Positions 20,801 through 27,032 of a stretch of DNA of 27,032 nt are shown piece by piece. The DNA is from Hypsibius dujardini. Its lineage: Eukaryota; Tardigrada; Eutardigrada; Parachela; Hypsibiidae. Where the stretch lies: NCBI GenBank assembly GCA_001579985.1, contig LRSR01007671.1:1-27032 (forward strand), in the 5' to 3' direction. Made by a program: the position numbers and the translations under genes. How positions within the stretch are numbered: the stretch's first letter is position 1; each line of letters starts with the position of its first letter. Below the pieces are notes generated by a model, which saw only the letters and a list, made by a program, of their open reading frames with translations, did not search any database and was not told the origin of the DNA.

Positions 20801-23800
20801 AAGTTCGTTTGAGACTCCTCTCTCGTATCTGGTTTAGTGATCGTAGCTGGCAGTCTAAATGCATGTTCCGTTTGTTCGTCGTCCTGGCTCTGGTAACTCT
20901 TTAGCTTATTTAGACGGGAGATCTTAAGAATATCTTCATCCACAGCAATGGGTTCCATAAAATTCACCGATGCCCCTACTGACTCGTTGGGCATCTTATT
21001 TTTCATTTGCTTGCAATATGTGGCGGATGTGTCGCTATCCTCGGTCACTTGTTTGTTTGGCTTCAGCATAGCCGCGGTATCTTCGGGTTGTGGCGATGCT
21101 CGCGACAGTGGAGACAGTAGACTCAGGTCGATAAACTCTGGCAGATCAGCAAGTTCAACGTTCTGCAAAAGCGCTTGGCACTTTGTCGTAGCGTCTGCTG
21201 TCTCTTCGTCTCTGACAATGATTTCAGTAGGCTTTTTCGAAGAAATGGTTTTGCTGCCGTCCGGAATTGGTTCGGCAAGGTTAGTCTTTGGTAGGTGTTC
21301 CGCGACAATTAGCGAGTTGACGGCGTCGGTTAGGGTGGAGGCAACACCTTCGACTGCTGAAGCTTTCCCGTGCGGTGGTTCCACGACATGAATAGATTGT
21401 TGCTTTTTGCCATCCAAGTGAAGAGCAGTCTCTTGGATGTCATCCTTGGCGTAACTGTCGCTGAAACCGATCTGCTCCGGTACCAGCATAGCAGTGGTAG
21501 CATCGGCAGGTGTATGATGGTCCTCGGTTTCCAGTTCTTTTGCCGTGACAATTTCTGTCGGCGTTATAGGTAGAGTTAAACTGCCTTCGGATTGTTGCGT
21601 CGGAGCGAATGATTCGTAGAATTTGGTGTTGAGCTCTTTTGCTGACAAGTCGTCTTCGTCTAGTTCGAGAAGTTCTTCAGAGACGGAGACGTCTTCTGTG
21701 TCTAACCGGGATTCCGAAATAGATGTGAACTGTTGGCTGTCCTCAATGATGACAGGGGTTTCCTCAATGCGCACGCGCCGTTGGGCTCGTTTTTCATCAT
21801 CTGGTACGATTGTTTCACGCGATGTTCGACGGAAATCTTCCGCCAAAGAGGTGTTGTCCCAAATGTTGTCTTCAATTTCGGCTAAACTGTCTTCGTCATG
21901 TTCGTATTCCCCTTCCGAGATGAGCTCTTCTGCTGCTTGAGATTCCAGTAGGACATCCATATCAATTTTCTTGGGTTCGTGGCCAGTGGTTATGTTCATC
22001 TTAGATGTTACCTCAGACGTTTGTGGAGCACGGGTGGTTACTTTCGGCTTAGCTAAGAGAGAGAAACTGGTTTCCGTGCCTTTATTTTCTTTCGTCCCGC
22101 CAGCCGCCGCTGGGATCGAGAAATCTGCGGCAGCGTCAGGTAAGACGACGGGCTGTTCACGGTTTGACAAACGAGCGGACGATTCTGGTGATTCTGAAGA
22201 CACTACTGGTCGTCTACGCAAGAGCTTCGTAGTTTCTGACACATCAGAATCTCGCGGCGCTGACTCGGTTTCTACTCGATCCACTACAGTTTCACCACTG
22301 ATGGACTCGGTTTCTGTCTCTGTGTCGGTTGTACGCACCTCTTCGACTCGCACCGATTCTGACAAATCGACTGCAGTCTTCTTTTCGTGTGACCCATCCG
22401 TCATCCCCTTGGGTTTAACCAGCAAGATGGTTTGCTCTTCCATGGCGGCGCTAACGTTCTTGGTCCGAGTGATTTCCATGGACATACTTCCCTCAGATTC
22501 CACAGCTTCTTGAGCCCTCATAATCGGCTTAGTAAAGCTAGCTTCTGAGATAGAATCGTAAGTCTCCAGTTCTCCCGAAGGTATTCGCAGCTCAGCAATG
22601 GCCGTTCCCGCTGCTTGCTCTTCGGTCGGCTTTGCGGGTCGTACGTATGAAAAAGTATCCTCCTCCAGGATCTTACTCTGCTTTATCGGACGAGAAAGCT
22701 TCGACATTGCAGTTTCTGCGCTTTCCTCAACCATTTCGGCCTTTTTTGCTGCTTTAATAAAGGAGGTTTCTGATGGCTCTTCTTCTTCTGCAATCTCGTT
22801 TACTTCTGCTGATTTTGTTAAGTCAACGGTGATCGCTTCTTCTGATAGCGTGTCCTCGGGCTTTAGAGGTGTGACAAATAAGGCGTTCTCGATTTCGGTC
22901 TTTTTGTCCCTGGTGATTTTTAATGTCGTGGTATCTTTGTTTTCCTTAACCGCCTGATCCACCCGTTTGGCCGGCTTGGACAAGGATAATTCTGACATCG
23001 TCTCCTCCTGGACCGTCTCTTCCACATCTATCGACTTCGTCAATTCGATGGCGATGATCTCTTCTGGCTGTTTCTCCTCCCGCTTAGCGGGTTGCATAAA
23101 TGACACAGACTTCTCCTCCTCGGCTTCCGTAACTGTCTTGCTTGCGAATATCATGCTCTCCTTGCTTTCCTTCACCATTTCCTGAGTTTTTTGGCTGGGT
23201 TCAAGGAAGGATACATCGGAAGGGGAATCATCTGCGATGTCGATGTTCAATGGCTTTGGAAGTTGTACGGTAGCCATTTCAGCTGGTTGCTCTTCCTCAA
23301 CGCTTGCGGGCGTCATCAATTTTTTTGACGATTTGGTAAAGGTTGCTTCAGATGAAGATTGTTCTTCCTGGACGGTTTCCTTGCTTTGCAAAGGCGTTGT
23401 CAGCTCGACAACGGTGTCAAGCAGTTGCTCCTTCTCTGGCTTGGTGGATCTAATGAATAAACTGGTCCCCTCTTCAACGCTCTTTGTTACGTCCTTCAGC
23501 CGGGTTATGCCAAATGTTATGACCTGGTCGGTTTCCTCCACAGACTCTTCTTCAGCCACCTTCTTGGATGGTTTGCTAACGGTTGCCTCGGATGATTCTT
23601 CCTCGACCGTGTCATCCGTTTGTTCCGGCTTTTTCAGCTCGACAACGACGGTCTCATCCAGTCGGTCCTCCTTCTGCTTCACAGGATTAGTAAATGTAAC
23701 GCTCTCCTTCTCAACGGCTGCTGCTACTTTTTTGGGCCGAGCTATTCCAAGTGTTGCGAGGAGGTCGGTTTCTTCCACAGTCTCCGCTTCAACTACGTTC

Positions 23801-26800
23801 TTATGTGGTTTGCTAAAGCTTGCTTCCGATGTTGCTTCTACTATTACAGAATCATCCAGTTGCACTGCCGCTCTAAATTCGACTGCGACCGTTTTATCGA
23901 GCTGCTCGACTGGCTTGGTTCTTGTAATGAATGACACGGTCTCGTCCTCAACGGTCTCGCTGACCTTCTTTGGCCGGGACATTTCGAGTATTGTAGTTTC
24001 TTCAGTTTCCTCCACCGTCTTATCTTTAAACACCTTTTTAGCGGGTTGAGTAAAGGTTGCCTCCGATGAAGATGCTTCTTCGACAGTATCATCCATTCGC
24101 ACGACGGACTGTTGCAGCTCAACAGCGATGGTTTCTTCCTGCAGCTCCTTCTCGGGTTTGGTGACTGGTCTCATAAATGAAATGGATTCCTCCTCTACCA
24201 TCTCCGGAACTGTTTTGGGTCTGGCAATTCCAAATGTTGTAGTTTCCCCGGTTTCCTCCACCGCTTTTTCGACCTTTTTTACCGATTTGGTAAAGATCGT
24301 TTCCGAGTTTGATTCCTCGACAGTGTCTTTTATATCCAACGGCCGTGTGAGTTCGATGGAGACACTGTCTGGCCGGTCTTCATTTGGCTTTGCAGGTGCC
24401 ACAAAAGCGACAGTCTCATCGTCAACGGTCTGACTAACTGTCTCAGATCGAGTAACGCCAACCGTTGTGGGCTCTTTACTGTCTTGAAACGTTTCTTGGA
24501 CCGTCTTGACCGGTTTAGTAAATTTTGCTTCTGAAACTGACTCCACCTCTACGGGCCGTGTGAGCTCGGTTATTGATATGACTTTTGGGCTCTTCTCCGC
24601 AGGTATTGCAGGCTTGACAAATATTACCGTGTCATCATCAACTGTCTCGGTAACTTGCTTGGATCGGGAAATTCCAAATGCGATATCGGCACTGCTCTCA
24701 ACCGTCTGTTCCGCCGTCTTGACAGGTTCGGTAAACGTGACTTCTGTTGATTCTATACCGAGGGTCCCTTCAACTTTTGCCAATTTTAGTAATTCAATAG
24801 TTGCTGTTTCGTCTGATTTCTTTTCCTCTGGCTCCCTAGACGTGACGAATGAAACGGTTTGTTCCTCAACCGATTCAGTGCTTTTCTTTGGCTGGGTGAG
24901 TTCGAAAGTTGTGGTTTCTTCCATTTTCTCAGTGACCTCTTCTACCGTCTTCACCGGCTTCGTAAAGGGGAACTCTGGGGTCACGTCCTCTAACACGAGT
25001 TTGACAGCGACCGTCTCTTCCGGTTTCTCCTCTTCAGGCTTTACAGGCTGGATGAAAGAGACAGTTTCTTCCTCAAGCGTTTCTGTGAGTTTCTTTGGTC
25101 GGGTAATTCCAAACGTGCTAGTCTCCTCGGCATCCCCAGTCAGTTCTTCCACCGTCTTCGCCGGTTTAATAATCGAGAAATCGAGGATGGGCTCCTCCAA
25201 CTCGAGCGGATTTGGTAGTTGGACTGCGACGATCTCGTGTGCTATCTCCTTCTTTGGTTTCTCTGGTCTGGCAAATGAAATCGCTTCTTCCTCTGTTATT
25301 TCGCTGGCTTTCCGCGGCCGTGAGAGGCCGAATGTTTCGGTCCCTTCTGCGTTCTCAACGATCTTCTCACTCTCCTTCGTTCGATTGGTGAACGTAAGCT
25401 CGGAGATCGAATCTACATATATGATTTCGTCAGTGGCAGTGGGCAGAATAACTCCAAATGTTGTGGCCTCTTTGATATCCTCAAATGTCTTCCCAATATT
25501 CTTGGCAGAGATCGCTTCGAAACCAGAATCTTCCGTGTTGGTGGTATTCTCGGTCGAGACGGTTTCCGCCTCAACCGTTTCAATAACTTTCGTTGTTCGG
25601 GTTATTGCAAACATGATGGTCTCTTCGGTATCTTCATTGACATCCATCACCGTCTTGACCGGTCTGGTGAAAGAGGCCTCTAGAACGGACTCCACCAATG
25701 CGAGATCAATAGCGATCGCCTCTTCCGGTTTCGCAGGCCTGACGACTGAGACGGTTTCGTTCTCCGGAGCGTCACTCCCTTTCTTCGGCCGGGATATTTC
25801 GAATGAGGTTATCTCTTCGGTCTCCACTTCCTCGAACTGCTGACGTGATTGAGTGAACGTTGCTTCCGGGATATCGAATTGTTGCACCGTTTCCTGCTGT
25901 ACCAGTTGTGTCGGCAGCTCTTCTGTGATAGTGGCCGTTGATTGATCAACTTCGGACTGGAACGTTGTTATCGGCGAAGTGGTTTCCTCATTGTCGGCCT
26001 CCAAAGACGTACTCGCTTCTGTGCCCACTGTCTCTTCCACTTGTATCACGGTTGTTGCACCGGGCGTGAGAGACTCCGACGCTCTATCCGTTTGCAATTC
26101 TATCTCATGAGGAATAGGTTGTTCAAAGATAGCCGAATCATCGCGATCGACGATTGCGGAACGGACAGTGTCCGAAATCAAGGAGACGTTGTCGATCGGC
26201 TCATCCGCTTTGAGGATAATTTCTTCGCTAGTTTCTGAAGTTGCCAACTCCTGTGGAGCTTTGTCGTGGACTTCGGTAGTAGCTTCGTCTGTCTCTTCCT
26301 CCACTTTCGTTCGGATCGAGAGGAAAGCTCGCTCAACAGCTAGGTCCTGTGGTCGTTTGGCTTTTGAAGTGGGGCCGACGGTTTGCTCGGTAGATTCAGT
26401 TGGACGTAGGTCTTCACGACTGTCCTGCAGATCAGAAGTGACACTGGTGGACGATTCTTCTAACACAATTTCTGACACTGATGCCTATAAAGATAATGTC
26501 ATATATCAACCAACCAAATTACATACACATGTGCATCATTCCGATAAGCATACCTCAATGGTCGATTCTTGCTGAGGTTGTTGATTTGCTACCTCAGTTG
26601 CAGTTGCAATTTGGTTTGTGCTATGATCAACGGTTACGGTTGTGTCTTCTGTCATTTGTAGCTGCAGTATAACCGAACCTGCTTCAGACAATGATATTTC
26701 TAAAGTCGTGATGTCTCGAGATGGAATTAGTCCAGTAGATGCCACATCTTCCCAGGCTGGAGTCTGGCTTATTAAGGGCTCCAATGTTGCGTCATTCATT

Positions 26801-27032
26801 TGAAATTGAAGTTCTTCTTCCTGGTCAGGACGGGCAGCCTGGACTTGAATGCTGGCAATTGGACTAACTAACTGTATCGGCCGAACCATGGTCTCCGCAT
26901 CTTCTGCAATGGCCTCGACTGCGTTCGCTTCCCCCTCCGCAGAGTCACTTGTCTTGGATATCACAGAACATGTTTCGCGTTCGTAACTCGTTATTTTGAG
27001 CGTTTCTTCGACAGGTGCGTTCACAGTCTTCA
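1724..27032 (-). CDS. unc-89: Giant sarcomeric Ig/FN3 dual-kinase protein, UNC-89/obscurin type (5' end outside window)
   Basis: Muscle scaffold expected at the M-line/A-band, cross-linking myosin filaments and signalling through two C-terminal kinase domains. Minus-strand exons, 5' to 3': >27032-26554, 26484-19806, 19734-19438, 19372-17285, 17221-16907, 16843-16529, 16460-14208, 14137-13448, 13387-12744, 12685-11309, 11208-9289, 9229-8293, 8227-8055, 7991-6332, 6228-5408, 5346-5158, 4762-4404, 4337-4104, 4045-3922, 3845-3506, 3441-3235, 3160-2822, 2752-2292, 2230-2155, 2087-1724. Phases match at every junction except for one missing base within exon 13387-12744. The protein ends LQKK-stop (TAG at 1,724-1,726), shortly after the second kinase. 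About 7,780 codons are visible, and no start codon can be assigned because the first exon is open at the window edge. UNC-89/obscurin is chosen over twitchin or titin because of the two kinases and the terminal Ig-PK1-linker-Ig-FN3-PK2 order. The acceptor at 11,209 and the in-frame 66-nt intron 4,338-4,403 are less certain. Confidence 0.9.
3030..3790 (-). other. Ig and FN3 domains between the kinases
   Basis: Ig: FCPPIFREKL, then LRVVVDGNPAPKVYWYRNEI, then DAGEYKCVARNR|LGEVICRALV (codon split by the 3,442-3,505 intron). FN3: SPDPPSWPIV, HWQYPPFDGNSEVVAYKVEY, IEFSHEL|IDEKVTVKNL, FYRFRVLARNIFG. The acceptor at 3,161 (cattgaaaag) keeps the frame; the more pyrimidine-rich one at 3,181 does not. 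The Ig-FN3 pair immediately before the last kinase is a fixed feature of UNC-89/obscurin. Confidence 0.85.
3790..4480 (-). other. Interkinase linker, Ser/Pro/Arg-rich
   Basis: Joins kinase 1 to the following Ig through exons 4762-4404 (end), 4337-4104, 4045-3922 and the start of 3845-3506. Shows LRSPSPEPATW, SRRGSTPFGDDRSVSSGG and SPRSVSDSNYQQG (candidate proline-directed and basic-directed phosphosites), then DLP|IRIRQYRRLAMDPQG, a basic stretch VKERRRMHG, and an acidic-to-basic helix-prone part (EYAAERFAARRKQKR). UNC-89/obscurin proteins have a long, poorly conserved linker here. This one is short, about 210 residues. Confidence 0.75.
4338..4403 (-). other. Possible in-frame 66-nt intron in the interkinase linker
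   Basis: Donor CACAG|GTACAG and acceptor tttatttcttacag|GG bound 66 nt without a stop. Splicing gives ISHPQ-GILYPPEV; retention adds 22 residues (starts VQYLIDPH). The strong pyrimidine tract and a TTTAAT branch-like site favour an intron, but its length being divisible by three allows either product. Confidence 0.55.
4548..5772 (-). other. Protein kinase domain 1 (PK1), probably catalytically competent or weak
   Basis: MLCK/titin-like Ser/Thr kinase domain across exons 6228-5408, 5346-5158 and 4762-4404. Starts FYDLQEEIMRGTQGVVKR (nucleotide loop, first Gly replaced by Met), ATP Lys in YAAKISF, helix-C Glu in LENELSLL, catalytic loop HLDIKPED (Asp and Lys present; the metal-binding Asn is Asp), DFGLAHKL, SPEFVSPEI, ASDIWSLG, and the final HPWLL. 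The HLD codon for Asp is rebuilt across the 5,347-5,407 intron. Ig domains flank it and a basic tail (RTRRQKLVSSVVHKFARF) follows, which may be a regulatory helix. Activity is uncertain because of the glycine-loop and Asn changes. Confidence 0.85.
4763..5157 (-). other. Longest intron of the muscle gene (395 nt), inside kinase 1
   Basis: Lies between ...DIWSLG and TMTYLLLSGQSPF, phase 1, with donor GTGGGT and acceptor accatcag. It is four to seven times longer than most other introns of the gene. It contains an 11-base G run on the plus strand (5,023-5,033) and A/T-rich ends. I found no coding or RNA-gene signal inside it on either strand. Confidence 0.8.
5840..7991 (-). other. Three Ig domains, FN3, two Ig domains preceding kinase 1
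   Basis: Exon 7991-6332 plus the start of 6228-5408. Ig (CDFRAFPSADVTWYFEGKKI), Ig (CKIAGDPKPRIQWMFD, DLGIYSCRASNEHGE), Ig (CRVLCDSEYFVNWYKDG, DTGYYTVTVRN), FN3 (LAWEPTTSEFGF, EYLFRVRAENIHG), Ig (CWVSGHPTPIIKWLFKG, split by a 103-nt intron, ending DAGEYILLAQNKSG), and Ig (CRVDGTPFPEIRWMKD, DAGLYTCEARNAAG). Several of these keep the Cys pair, unlike the A-band-type Igs upstream. The Ig-FN3-Ig-(Ig)-kinase order matches the region before kinase 1 in insect obscurin as I recall it. Confidence 0.85.
8055..9229 (-). other. FN3, Ser/Arg linker, two Ig domains
   Basis: Exons 9229-8293 and 8227-8055. FN3 (VPPAPAAPTV, LSWDVPFKDGGSP), then a basic, Ser-rich linker (8,690-8,910) with RSVRTS, RGRPASRERS and an acidic end SISDEEAEMPEFED, then Ig (LQCEVIGNPSPTALWYKEG), then a second Ig whose strand-C Trp codon is split by the 8,228-8,292 intron (TFKW|LRDGTD) and which ends AGRYKCIIQNVSG. 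The RxxS patterns make the linker a plausible kinase substrate, though that is only inference. The phase-2 intron inside an Ig differs from the all-phase-1 pattern upstream. Confidence 0.8.
9289..16125 (-). other. Ten alternating Ig-FN3 super-modules (titin A-band/twitchin-like)
   Basis: Exon 16460-14208 (after a leading FN3) holds three Ig-FN3 pairs, exons 14137-13448 and 13387-12744 one each, exon 12685-11309 two, and exon 11208-9289 three. Ig hallmarks: V-L-KF-TGEP-P-V-W and DSGTYTV--N-AGE. FN3 hallmarks: KPS-P-NL---EI----VTLTW, DGG-PIKHYVVEK, TWTKVTTT, YDFRV-AET-QGEG. The FN3s are strikingly alike, down to the VTTT and QGEG loops, so the array probably grew by duplication of an Ig-FN3 unit. 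Linkers rich in Pro, Glu and Lys separate several pairs. In titin such super-repeats bind myosin at the thick filament, and the same role is inferred here. Confidence 0.85.
12744..13387 (-). other. Ig-FN3 exon carrying an apparent one-base deletion
   Basis: Encodes an Ig (VARFTGNPSPTITW) and an FN3. The FN3 starts PSAPRELTVADVS in one frame and continues SVTLKWISPSDDGEDQIKRY in another. Between AGT (12,993-12,995) and TCG (12,985-12,987) there are 5 bases where sister FN3s need 6. Exon length is 644 nt, one short of what the two flanking phase-1 introns require. All else in both halves is intact, which favours a sequence error or a very recent mutation. Confidence 0.8.
16529..19734 (-). other. 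FN3-rich block (FN3 x3, Ig x2, FN3 x5)
   Basis: Exons 19734-19438, 19372-17285, 17221-16907 and 16843-16529. Order: FN3 (KPSPPLHLVV), FN3 (PGPPSQPTIV), FN3 (RPSAPESLTV), Ig (GEPTPEVTW, LHAAAYSVEA), Ig (GSPTPVISW, DSGTYVVSA), FN3 (KPSAPTGPIS), FN3 (VPTAPLGPLL), FN3 (PPSHPEGPIT), FN3 (PPSAPVGPLK), FN3 (ASDALHVVEA). The FN3s show the family hallmarks: a Pro-rich start, a strand-B/C Trp, DGG-P-V-Y, and Y-FR-V-A-N. The Igs lack Cys, as is common in A-band Igs. The last two FN3 exons are each exactly 315 nt and symmetric (phase 1-1). This kind of FN3 clustering is typical of thick-filament-bound regions of titin and twitchin. Confidence 0.85.
19806..26484 (-). other. 6.7-kb exon: disordered spacer, tandem-repeat domain, three Ig domains
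   Basis: One uninterrupted reading frame of 2,226 codons in a gene whose other exons are 76-2,253 nt. Layout: acidic Ser/Thr/Glu region (26,484-25,870), about 17 degenerate repeats (25,866-22,335), a second acidic linker (22,330-20,620), then three Ig domains (about 20,610-19,810). The linker contains runs such as EGEYEHDEDSLAEIED and LLELDEDDLS and a basic island DDEKRAQRRVRIEE. Ig 1 shows VRWFFEG and SGRYTCK. Ig 2 shows VSWKKL and DAGVYTCQ. Ig 3 shows DSGHYALRISNEIG but lacks the strand-C Trp. Acceptor tatag|GCATCAG and donor ACCG|GTAAGT bound the exon. Confidence 0.85.
22335..25866 (-). repeat. About 17 tandem protein repeats of about 65-80 residues (Glu/Thr/Lys-Pro rich)
   Basis: Each unit follows the order: SEATFTKP-K-V, then VEE-EETTTFGITRPKK, then VEEETVSF, then P-KPEEE, then ETVAVEL, then an acidic Asp-Thr-Val-Glu-Glu tail, after which the next SEA-FTKP begins. 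Mean spacing is about 208 nt. Units 2, 3 and 13 are shortened or decayed, and units 5-12 are the best preserved. No Cys and very few aromatics other than the Phe of FTKP, TTFGI and VSF, so I expect an extended or disordered chain rather than a globular fold. The position, N-terminal to the Ig array, is where C. elegans UNC-89 carries a charged KSP-type region and titins carry PEVK. The sequence itself is not one I recognise. Confidence 0.85.
26554..27032 (-). other. First visible exon: acidic, disordered segment
   Basis: Continues beyond the window edge with the frame open. It is rich in Glu, Ala, Thr, Val and Gln, e.g. SDSAEGEANAVEAIAEDAET and QQPQQESTIE, with no recognisable fold. It ends at a GTATGC donor in phase 0 after IE and joins ASVSEIVLEE in the next exon across a 69-nt intron. 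It is probably part of the same low-complexity spacer as the start of the following giant exon. Confidence 0.7.

Noticed and set aside
24506-25843. A 445-codon plus-strand open frame rich in Ser/Val/Thr, and similar ones at 23,237-24,049 and 21,971-22,513
   Set aside because: They are the antisense of the Glu/Thr/Lys-rich repeats, where GAA, GAG and ACT codons read as Ser/Phe/Val without stops. The minus-strand frame is longer, spliced to Ig exons and repeat-structured.
1724-27032. Twitchin or titin as the identity of the giant gene
   Set aside because: Those have one kinase, followed by one or more Igs. Here there are two kinases and the protein ends after the second, which fits UNC-89/obscurin.
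1-27032. CRISPR array, bacterial operon, tRNA or rRNA genes, phage or transposase genes
   Set aside because: No direct repeats with spacers, no cloverleaf or rRNA motifs, and no transposase or integrase motifs were seen; the spliced animal genes account for almost all of the window.

Overview
The window looks like a gene-dense, small-intron invertebrate animal genome, most likely an ecdysozoan. A nematode of the enoplean/Trichuris-Trichinella type or a tardigrade would fit, but the sequence alone does not settle this. The evidence is spliceosomal introns mostly 54-105 nt long with GT..AG (once GC..AG) borders, moderate GC, and a giant muscle gene of the UNC-89/obscurin class.

Two genes lie tail to tail. 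(1) Plus strand, 1 to about 1,072: the 3' exons of a trypsin-like serine protease, with the catalytic Asp and Ser exons present and the His exon lying before the window. (2) Minus strand, 27,032 down to 1,724: the 3' part of a giant sarcomeric gene. I could join 25 exons (about 7,780 codons). The N-terminus is outside the window.

Reading the giant protein from N to C: an acidic disordered segment (27.0-25.9 kb); about 17 degenerate tandem repeats of about 65-80 residues rich in Glu, Thr, Val and Lys-Pro (25.87-22.33 kb); another acidic linker (22.3-20.6 kb); three Ig domains (20.6-19.8 kb); an FN3-rich stretch with two Igs (19.7-16.2 kb); ten alternating Ig-FN3 super-modules (16.1-9.3 kb); an FN3, a basic Ser/Arg linker and a run of Igs (9.2-5.8 kb); protein kinase 1 (5.8-4.5 kb); a Ser/Pro-rich interkinase linker (4.5-3.8 kb); Ig-FN3 (3.8-3.0 kb); and protein kinase 2, which ends the protein (2.85-1.72 kb). 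I count about 23 Ig, 22 FN3 and 2 kinase domains. The ...Ig-PK1-linker-Ig-FN3-PK2-stop ending is the signature of UNC-89/obscurin. The long Ig-FN3 array is what one expects of titin A-band or twitchin, so the architecture is a hybrid.

Special points: an apparent one-base frameshift inside one FN3 (about 12,988); a kinase 2 lacking the catalytic Asp while kinase 1 keeps it; a 6.7-kb exon holding the tandem repeats; a block of ten consecutive phase-1 introns around the Ig/FN3 exons; and a fold-back element plus a poly(A) region usable from both strands between the two genes.
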